DNA of 10,817 nt from Bacillota bacterium (GTDB lineage Bacteria; Bacillota; Clostridia; Acetivibrionales; DSM-1351), in assembly GCA_023416275.1 (NCBI GenBank), contig JAEZIB010000081.1, positions 1-10,817 of the forward strand, read 5' to 3'. Under the pieces are notes generated by a model, which did not search any database, had not been told where the DNA came from, and saw nothing but the letters and a program-made list of their open reading frames with translations. Positions 5,873 to 10,817 of the stretch are shown in pieces (position 1 is the first letter of the stretch; each line of letters opens with the position of its first letter). A program made the translations under genes and the position numbers.

Positions 5873-7363
5873 ATGGATATTATAATGGATAATTATATAA
5901 ATGCTAATAATACAAAAATTGGAGTAATTCTTAATAAGGTAGCTATTTTTACATTGGCTGGTTTTTCATTATATTTAATTTGCTTGAATTTAATTTACTC
6001 TGTAAGAGACAACATTGGGATATATGCCATCTGTACATTAGTGGTATTAAGTATATTTGTATTTATACACTATATATCTTGCCGAATTAAAATTTCAAAG
6101 AGAGTTTTTGTAATTGTGATATTTCTTTTAGCAATTATATCAAAGGGTATACTGGTATTTTTAACAGATACAAAGCCAGTTTCTGATTTTGAAATTTTTT
6201 ATCAGTATGCAATTAAATTATTAAACGGTACAAAATCGTTACAAGACATATCGTATTTTAATATATGGGCATATCAAACGGGACCGGTTATATATTATGC
6301 CGCTATAATGAAGCTTTTTGGAACTGGATTACTTCCATTAAAGGTAGTGAACTGCTTCTTTATGGCTGGTACAAATGTACTTATATACCTTATAGCTCAG
6401 AAAATATCAAATGATTATACTGCAAAAGTGGTGTCGCTTCTATATCTACTTTATCCCGCTCCGTATTTTTTGGCTTCAGTGTTAACAAATCAGCATTTTG
6501 CAGCTTTTATGTTTCTGTTAGCTATATATATACTACTTACGCAACGGCTAAATTGGGCTGTCAAAGGAGCTCTATCAGGAGCAGTTATTGCTATTGGCAA
6601 TGTAGTTAGACCTATAGGTATTGTCATTATAGCTGCTTTGATAATATGGGCAATAGTTGAAAGATTAACATTCCGTAAATGGCTTATAGTGGGCAGTACT
6701 CTTGTGGTTCTTATTTCATATTTGCTTGTAGGATATGGGTGCTCAGCTATAGTAAAAAATACTGGTATTAATTCAGAGGGGTTGGCAAACAATTTTCCCC
6801 TTTGGAAGTTTGTTGTTGGTTTGAATTATGAATCTGTGGGAAAATACTCTAATGCTGATAAAATTAACATTTTAGCAATAAAGGATTCCGATGAAAGGAA
6901 CGAGGTGGCAAAACAGGTTATTAAGCAACGTCTTTCTTTAGGATTCGGGCAATTATCTGCTTTGATAAATGAAAAGCAAAAAATAATGTGGGCTGAAAAT
7001 GACACCTTGAGCTGGGGATTTTATCAAAAAGTAGATGGACAATTTGTGCCTATGGAGGGAGTTAAAAAAGTTGCGCCTACTATTCTGAAGCTAGAAAAAT
7101 TATATTATATATTAATTTTTATACTTATGTTTTTAGGTTTTTGCAGATTGCTTCTGGATAGTGAAATAAATCAAGGCATTATGCTGCTTTCATTGATACT
7201 TTTATGCTATTTCGGTATACATTTTTTCATTGAAATACAAGTGCGATACAGGTATTTTGCTGTAATAATAGTTTTTGTTATGGCAGCAAAGGGAAGTGAA
7301 ATGCTGCTTTGCAGATGCAGAAGATATAGAAAAAATATTCATAAAGCTATTTGTGAAAAATAA
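5873..7363 (+). CDS. Multi-pass GT-C glycosyltransferase (GT39/ArnT-like)
   Basis: 496-aa membrane protein with about 11-12 hydrophobic segments and a soluble loop at about 300-405. After the second or third span comes the sequence KPVSDFEIFYQYA (101-113), whose D105 sits where GT39/GT83 enzymes carry their catalytic acidic residue in the first outer loop; EIQVRYRYF at 454-462 matches the conserved E-x-RYR segment near the end of these proteins. Such enzymes take a sugar from polyprenyl phosphate on the outer side of the membrane and transfer it to a surface acceptor. The GtrB-like gene just upstream probably makes that donor, and the two genes are likely one transcript. The start is uncertain: neither ATG 5873 nor ATG 5885 has a good ribosome binding site, while a perfect GGAGG at 5823-5827 has no ATG, GTG or TTG at the right distance in this frame. 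ATG 5885 would give 492 aa. Confidence 0.85.
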   Translation: MDIIMDNYINANNTKIGVILNKVAIFTLAGFSLYLICLNLIYSVRDNIGIYAICTLVVLSIFVFIHYISCRIKISKRVFVIVIFLLAIISKGILVFLTDTKPVSDFEIFYQYAIKLLNGTKSLQDISYFNIWAYQTGPVIYYAAIMKLFGTGLLPLKVVNCFFMAGTNVLIYLIAQKISNDYTAKVVSLLYLLYPAPYFLASVLTNQHFAAFMFLLAIYILLTQRLNWAVKGALSGAVIAIGNVVRPIGIVIIAALIIWAIVERLTFRKWLIVGSTLVVLISYLLVGYGCSAIVKNTGINSEGLANNFPLWKFVVGLNYESVGKYSNADKINILAIKDSDERNEVAKQVIKQRLSLGFGQLSALINEKQKIMWAENDTLSWGFYQKVDGQFVPMEGVKKVAPTILKLEKLYYILIFILMFLGFCRLLLDSEINQGIMLLSLILLCYFGIHFFIEIQVRYRYFAVIIVFVMAAKGSEMLLCRCRRYRKNIHKAICEK

Positions 7364-7577
7364 CAATTTTCAAATTAAAATATTTTACTAAATAAAATAT
7401 TCGAACCATTGTTTTTGAATTAAATTTATAAAATAATATCAAAGTAATGAATTTAATTAATTTAAGCTACTAACTGATAAGCAATTTATGTGAATTTATA
7501 TCAATGGTGACTGGTAGCGATGCTCTAGTAGTTTAGCTAACCTTAAAAACTAGATGTCGGACGATATTATAGTTTTA
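7364..7577. other. Non-coding AT-rich spacer after the GT-C gene
   Basis: Starts with a 9-bp all-A/T hairpin, AATATTTTA (7379-7387) / TAAAATATT (7393-7401), 15 nt after the stop, which may weakly terminate. Further on AAAACTA (7546-7552) can pair with TAGTTTT (7570-7576). No ORF with a ribosome binding site is seen. Confidence 0.35.
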
Positions 7578-7602
7578 TCAGCTGATTGTAGTTGACTTTT
7601 AT
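7578..7602 (+). repeat. 25-nt intergenic repeat, copy 2
   Basis: Differs from 4455-4479 at 3 of 25 positions. This copy contains TTGACT (7592-7597), which could act as a -35, with TTAATG 17 nt downstream as a poor -10. Confidence 0.45.
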
Positions 7603-7630
7603 ATAATTAAAATGTTAATGACTCAAACTT

Positions 7631-7762
7631 CGCACATAAAAAATATATTGGTGCGGTAGAATTATCAATGGTTTGTTGCCATAATAATTGCTAAAATTAG
7701 TAGTGATTCATCGAAGTGTTTTTGCAGTCGCACACATTCACCATACTTGGTTCATAGTGTGC
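7631..7762. other. Hairpin-rich intergenic stretch
   Basis: Two clear inverted repeats: CGCAC (7631-7635) / GTGCG (7651-7655), and GCACAC (7730-7735) / GTGTGC (7757-7762). A smaller ATGG / CCAT lies near 7668-7682. Together with the terminator directly after, they could be a small plus-strand RNA or a structured 3' end. No RNA family is recognised. Confidence 0.35.
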
Positions 7763-7763
7763 T

Positions 7764-7787
7764 AAAACCGACATAGTGTCGGTTTTT
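7764..7787. terminator. Intrinsic terminator in the convergent region
   Basis: AAAACCGACA (7764-7773), loop TAG, TGTCGGTTTT (7777-7786) plus one more T: a perfect 10-bp stem. The arms end in A and T runs, so it can work in either direction. It lies between the plus-strand glycosyltransferases and the minus-strand thyA-folA operon. Confidence 0.75.
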
Positions 7788-8026
7788 CAGCAAAAAACTT
7801 GGAGCTTGCTGAATAGTTTTAAATTTACAACTGTAAACATAGATGAATACTGCTTTTGTTATTTCAAAGATACTAAAATTGTATTCACTGCGCAAGCTTT
7901 TCTCATACAACTAATTTATGCAATTATTTCTAACCCAACTTTCCATTGATAAGTTTAACACCTACGATTTTTAACTGGGAAAGTTGAATAATTTAGTAAT
8001 AAAAATCTGTCTGTCATAGAAATTAC
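7788..8026. other. Non-coding spacer downstream of folA
   Basis: Holds one long-range inverted repeat, CAACTTTCC (7936-7944) / GGAAAGTTG (7978-7986), with a 33-nt loop. In minus-strand orientation it follows the folA stop by about 40 nt but has no T tract, so its role as a terminator is doubtful. No ORF seen. Confidence 0.35.
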
Positions 8027-8530
8027 TCAATATGAATCAAATTTGGTATTTACATACTTTACAAACATAAATTGGATATCCTTATAAATTTGTAAATCGC
8101 TTGTTGATATCAACTTCCATCTTTCTTCTTTATCTAAGTTATAAAAATACTTATCTGCAACGTAGGAATTATGGATTTTAGTAACATAAGCCTCAGTGCA
8201 ATATGGTAAGAGCTGTGTGTACACCGATTCTCCACCTATTACAAAAACATCATCAGAATTATACTTCTTTATTTCATGAGATAGTTCATCTATTGAGCGA
8301 CATATATTCACATTCTCATTTATAAACTTTCTATCCTTACTTAAAACAATATTTATTCTGTCCTTCAGGGGTTCTTTTCCTGGTAATGATTCAAATGTTT
8401 CCCTACCCATTACTACAACTTTACCTAAAGTCATCTGCTTAAAAAGCTTCATATCTTCAGGAATACGCTGTAGCAAGTTTCCCTTAAAACCAATTCCCCA
8501 GTTTAAATCAACTGCAACAATAGCTTTCAT
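8027..8530 (-). CDS. folA: Dihydrofolate reductase
   Basis: Reduces dihydrofolate to tetrahydrofolate with NADPH in the cytoplasm, replacing the folate oxidised by thymidylate synthase. The start is ATG at 8530-8528, 167 aa: AAGGAG (complement of 8537-8542) lies 6 nt upstream, whereas the longer frame would run back into the thyA end. Motifs: MKAIVAVDLNWGIGFKGNL (1-19, with WGIG in the Met20-loop region), the catalytic acid D26 in IPEDMKLFK, VVMGRETFESLPG (39-51, NADPH phosphate binding), and VFVIGGESVYTQLL (95-108). One departure from the textbook family is LLQRIPED where LPWxxPxD is usual, so the tryptophan of the Met20 loop is missing. The upstream thyA stop is only 13 nt away, so the two genes are surely cotranscribed, with the folA ribosome binding site in the gap. 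Confidence 0.95.
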   Translation of the reverse strand: MKAIVAVDLNWGIGFKGNLLQRIPEDMKLFKQMTLGKVVVMGRETFESLPGKEPLKDRINIVLSKDRKFINENVNICRSIDELSHEIKKYNSDDVFVIGGESVYTQLLPYCTEAYVTKIHNSYVADKYFYNLDKEERWKLISTSDLQIYKDIQFMFVKYVNTKFDSY

Positions 8531-8543
8531 TATGTTCTCCTTC

Positions 8544-9374
8544 TTAAATAGCAACAGGAATATTTTTTATCTGTGCTCCACTCTGATAGCCTTCTAACAC
8601 AAAGTCCTCAACTTTAAAATCATAGAAATTCTTTTTGTCTGGATTAATCAGTAATTTTGGCGCTGGAAATGGAGTCCTTTGTATTAGCTCTGTAATTAAC
8701 GGAATATGCCTATCATATATATGTGCATCAGCAATGACATGTACAAATTCTCCAACCTCAAGATTGCTGACCTGTGCCAACATATGCACAAGAATTGCAT
8801 ATTGAGATACATTCCAGTTATTTGCAACTAAGATATCTTGGGAACGCTGATTAAGTATGGCATTTAGTTTTCTTCCAGTAACATTAAAGGTTAAACCATA
8901 TGCACATGGGTATAAGTTCATTTCATGTAAGTCACTATGGTTGTACATATTAGCGATAATCCTTCTGCTATATGGATTATGCTTTAAGTCATAGATAATC
9001 CTATCTACCTGGTCGAATTCACCTTCACGATACTTATGCTTAATTCCTAACTGATAGCCATATGCCTTACCTATAGAACCTTCGTCATCAGCCCAGCTAT
9101 CCCAAATGCGACTATTAAGCTCTTTTATATTATTCGATTTCTTTTGCCATATCCAAAGTAGTTCATCAATTGCAGCATTTAGATTTGTTGGTCTGAGAGT
9201 AAGAATTGGGAACTCTTCTGATAGATCATATCGGTTGACAACAGAGAATCTCTTAATTGTATGGGCGAGTGTACCATCAGTCCACTTAGCTCTTACAGTC
9301 TCGCCTTCAGAAGAGATTCCGTTTTCAAGTATATCCTTACACATTGTTATAAAAATATTATCCGCTTTACTCAT
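8544..9374 (-). CDS. thyA: Thymidylate synthase, divergent ThyA type
   Basis: 276 aa. Makes dTMP from dUMP using methylene-tetrahydrofolate, which becomes dihydrofolate. ThyA features that can be seen: the nucleophile C157 in LYPCAYG, phosphate-binding R137-R138 in YSRRIIANMYN, QRSQD (176-180), NNWNVSQYA (185-193), ADAHIYDRH (215-223) and the C-terminal PVAI. It differs from the E. coli-like form: the residues after the catalytic cysteine are AYG instead of a histidine, and the N-terminal RTGTGT motif is replaced by RAKWTDGT (28-35). I believe this is a recognised variant common in clostridia, not a decayed enzyme, since the other motifs are intact. ATG 9374 has GAGG 9 nt upstream (complement of 9384-9387). 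It is first in the operon with folA. No convincing promoter is visible upstream. Confidence 0.93.
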   Translation of the reverse strand: MSKADNIFITMCKDILENGISSEGETVRAKWTDGTLAHTIKRFSVVNRYDLSEEFPILTLRPTNLNAAIDELLWIWQKKSNNIKELNSRIWDSWADDEGSIGKAYGYQLGIKHKYREGEFDQVDRIIYDLKHNPYSRRIIANMYNHSDLHEMNLYPCAYGLTFNVTGRKLNAILNQRSQDILVANNWNVSQYAILVHMLAQVSNLEVGEFVHVIADAHIYDRHIPLITELIQRTPFPAPKLLINPDKKNFYDFKVEDFVLEGYQSGAQIKNIPVAI

Positions 9375-9601
9375 ATTAACTTACCTCACTTATTATCAAT
9401 TGTTAATTATTAGCTTATGTTAAGCATTTTTCAGACCTTAAATTCTTCTATTTTAAAGCACTCTGAGAAGTCTAAAAATTCTTGCCGAACTTATTTGTAG
9501 TCCTGATTTCTCATCGAGAAGCTTTTAAGCTCAAGCTCTTGTCTACATATTCTTATTTGACATGATCATTCTTAAATTCAAACTAAAAGGCACATTCACC
9601 T
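9375..9601. other. Upstream region of thyA, no gene recognised
   Basis: This should hold the thyA promoter. A TTAACA (complement of 9418-9423) and GATAAT (complement of 9392-9397) are 20 bp apart, too far for a normal promoter. An imperfect stem joins AGACCTT (9433-9439) to AAGTCT (9468-9473). On the minus strand the segment following the pseudogene below shows only short frames broken by stops. Confidence 0.3.
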
Positions 9602-9825
9602 TTACCCATCAAAATACCTAGTTACACTATATACCTAGTTACACCACAAACTCTAATACCAAATAAGGTAGCAATGTGAAATGAATAGCTTTGACTATTG
9701 TTCTTATGAAAGTATATCATAGCTTTTCTCAATTCACTAGGAGATAGTTCTACCTTCTTGATGACAAAAAGGTTAAAATATGACAAATACTTACTAGAGA
9801 ATCCTTGCTGGCAAATCCTTTGCTA
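9602..9825 (-). pseudogene. Remnant 3' end of a helix-turn-helix protein gene
   Basis: A minus-strand frame is open from after a TAG at 9823-9825 to a TAA at 9622-9624. It contains KKVELSPSELRKAMIYFHKN followed by NSQSYSFHIATLFGIRVCG and VTRYIV. The last part reads like a recognition helix of the form IAxLFGIxxxxVxRY, as in the C-terminal domains of serine recombinases/invertases (compare LAxIFGIxxSTLYRY in the Hin family) and some transposases. No start codon with a ribosome binding site exists upstream. At the 3' end a 17-bp tandem duplication shifts the frame; without it the frame would read VTRYFDG and stop at TAA 9604-9602. These signs suggest a decayed mobile-element gene. The family call is weak. 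Confidence 0.35.
9614..9644. repeat. Tandem duplication, 17-bp period
   Basis: ATACCTAGTTACAC occurs at 9614-9627 and again at 9631-9644, separated by TAT. It lies in the tail of the helix-turn-helix remnant and changes its reading frame. Confidence 0.75.
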
Positions 9826-9968
9826 TCAAGTGCTATCTAGCATCCTAATACCAGCAGATATCAAATAAAGCATCTAGATAAGTTATATTGCTATCATAAT
9901 TATAATTTTTTGAGATATCTTTGTCAAAGAAAGAAGCTATACGTATATTCTTCTTTATTTCAAAAAGA
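9826..9968. other. Non-coding spacer upstream of the kinase promoter
   Basis: TGCTATC occurs at 9821, 9831 and 9889, and an imperfect tandem repeat (AATCCTTGCTGGCA, then AATCCTTTGCTATCA) spans 9800-9828. The minus strand has a start-less 41-codon frame ending at 9845 that might be older gene debris. Nothing is recognised. Confidence 0.3.
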
Positions 9969-9997
9969 TTGCATTACTTAGATTGTAGTGCTAATAT
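9969..9997 (+). promoter_or_regulatory. Promoter of the deoxynucleoside kinase gene
   Basis: TTGCAT (9969-9974) and TAATAT (9992-9997) are separated by exactly 17 bp, each close to the sigma-A consensus. The predicted start near 10004 leaves a leader of about 27 nt before ATG 10031. Confidence 0.6.
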
Positions 9998-10030
9998 GTG
10001 TCTATAAAACTAAATTTTGGAGGAAATTTA

Positions 10031-10657
10031 ATGGAAATTAATGAGAAAGAGAATATCGTTATTGGGGTATCTGGAAGTATTGCTGTTGGTAAAACAACGC
10101 TAATAAACAAATTAGTAAATATTCTACCTTCAAGCCAGATTGCTATTGAAGATGCAAGACAAAATCCATATATAGACGACTTCTATAATGACATGAAGAA
10201 ATGGTGTTTTCATAGTAGAATTTCATTTTTAGGTCTAAAATTAAACTCATATAGTGAAATCGATAAAAGATATAAATATGCGCTTATTGATAGATCAATT
10301 GAAGAATTGACCATTTTTGCAGAGCATCAATTTAAATTAGGAAACTTTGATGAGAAAGAATATAATGTTTATAATACAATTTATCAAGGAATATTAAATT
10401 TTGTTCCCAAACTCGACATTATGTTGTATCTAAATTGTTCACCAGAAGTTTCTCTTGATAGAGTAAAAAAGAGGAATTCCCCTTACGAAAAGGGTGTAAC
10501 TTTAGAGTACCTAACAAAATTGAACTATACATATGAAGAATGGCTGAAAAAAAGTGAGTGTAAAAATATTATTATAATAAATACTGAACAGGAATTAAAT
10601 TTGTCTGACATTGTTAATCAAATACAGTCAGTAACAAAGTGTATTTATCGCAAGTAG
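10031..10657 (+). CDS. Deoxynucleoside kinase
   Basis: 208-aa cytoplasmic enzyme of the dNK/dGK-dAK family, which phosphorylates deoxynucleosides at the 5' position for nucleotide salvage. The start is ATG 10031: GGAGG at 10019-10023 lies 7 nt upstream, and the longer in-frame ATG at 9998 would put that site inside the gene. Visible motifs: P-loop GVSGSIAVGKTT (12-23), the acidic pair in IAIED (37-41), the DRS motif at 87-89 in ALIDRSIEE, and the lid region RVKKRNSPYEKGV (144-156) that closes over ATP. Length fits the bacterial family (200-220 aa). Which base is preferred cannot be told from sequence. It lies divergently from thyA-folA, so deoxynucleotide supply is a shared theme. The stop codon overlaps the ribosome binding site of the next gene, so the two are probably translationally coupled. 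Confidence 0.9.
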   Translation: MEINEKENIVIGVSGSIAVGKTTLINKLVNILPSSQIAIEDARQNPYIDDFYNDMKKWCFHSRISFLGLKLNSYSEIDKRYKYALIDRSIEELTIFAEHQFKLGNFDEKEYNVYNTIYQGILNFVPKLDIMLYLNCSPEVSLDRVKKRNSPYEKGVTLEYLTKLNYTYEEWLKKSECKNIIIINTEQELNLSDIVNQIQSVTKCIYRK

Positions 10658-10667
10658 GAGGAGAAAA

Positions 10668-10817
10668 ATGGGGGAAATAAATTTTGATACAATAATAATC
10701 TTTATGTTGGGTATATTGTCCATAAGGGATATGATATCAAAGAATTTTGATATTCCTAAAGATAAAAAATGGTCTTGGATATTTTATAATAAAAGTGAAA
10801 AATCACAAATTCCACCT
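10668..10817 (+). CDS. Hypothetical protein, 5' part only
   Basis: ATG 10668 follows AGGAGGAG at 10656-10663 and opens a frame of 50 codons that is still open at the window edge. It begins MGEINFDTIIIFMLGILSIR, a short acidic start then a hydrophobic stretch (about 8-18), followed by a hydrophilic lysine-rich part with KKWSWIFYNKSEKS. The ribosome binding site overlaps the kinase stop (TAG 10655-10657), so it is the second gene of that operon. I do not recognise the family; one N-terminal membrane helix is possible. Confidence 0.6.
   Translation, partial: MGEINFDTIIIFMLGILSIRDMISKNFDIPKDKKWSWIFYNKSEKSQIPP

Noticed and set aside
9106..9423. Plus-strand open frame overlapping the start of thyA
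   Set aside because: It lies over the thyA coding strand, which has conserved motifs, and has no supporting ribosome binding site.
9392..9423. thyA promoter TTAACA / GATAAT
   Set aside because: The spacing is 20 bp, outside the normal range, and the region is so AT-rich that such hexamers are expected by chance.
9614..9644. CRISPR array or iteron origin from the ATACCTAGTTACAC repeats
   Set aside because: There are only two copies with a 3-nt gap; a simple tandem duplication inside a decayed gene explains them.

Overview
The window is AT-rich DNA that looks like a low-GC clostridial (Bacillota, class Clostridia) chromosome. The signs are a tRNA-Thr T-box leader in front of thrS, strong GGAGG-type ribosome binding sites, a ComEA-type helix-hairpin-helix tail, an ECF transporter S component, and ThyA and ThrRS variants that I associate with clostridia. 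I cannot name a species.

Layout, left to right. (a) 1-148 is the C-terminal tail of a ComEA-like DNA-binding protein. A strong 10-bp hairpin at 209-232 follows; it also serves a small minus-strand gene at 363-512 (49 aa, TTG start, perfect AGGAGG), which is a basic, single-membrane-span protein. (b) 727-1453 holds an extended -10 promoter, a leader of about 175 nt with nested stems, and an ECF S-component gene. (c) 1496-1583 is an unexplained element bounded by an 11-bp inverted repeat. (d) 1727-4234 is a complete regulated unit: a consensus sigma-A promoter, a T-box with ACC (Thr) specifier, a leader terminator, thrS and a hairpin terminator. (e) 4235-4813 contains no gene but is rich in RNA-like structure, including a compact four-stem element with a possible pseudoknot at 4534-4619 and two long perfect hairpins. 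(f) 4814-7363 is a two-gene cell-surface glycosylation unit: a GtrB/DPM1-like polyprenyl-phosphate glycosyltransferase and a multi-pass GT-C (GT39/ArnT-like) glycosyltransferase. (g) 7364-8026 is a non-coding convergent region with hairpins, one clear terminator, and a second copy of a 25-nt sequence found in (e). (h) 8027-9374, minus strand, is a thyA-folA operon. (i) 9375-9968 is non-coding and decayed, with what reads like the broken 3' end of a helix-turn-helix gene interrupted by a 17-bp duplication. (j) 9969-10817, plus strand, has a promoter, a deoxynucleoside kinase gene and the start of a tightly coupled small hypothetical gene cut by the window edge.

Functional themes: threonyl-tRNA charging under tRNA feedback; sugar transfer through a lipid carrier (GtrB loads the carrier, the GT-C enzyme probably uses it); and thymidylate/deoxynucleotide supply, where ThyA makes dTMP, DHFR recycles the folate and the kinase on the opposite strand salvages deoxynucleosides. 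The least explained material is the structured intergenic DNA at 4529-4731 and its relation to 7578-7787.
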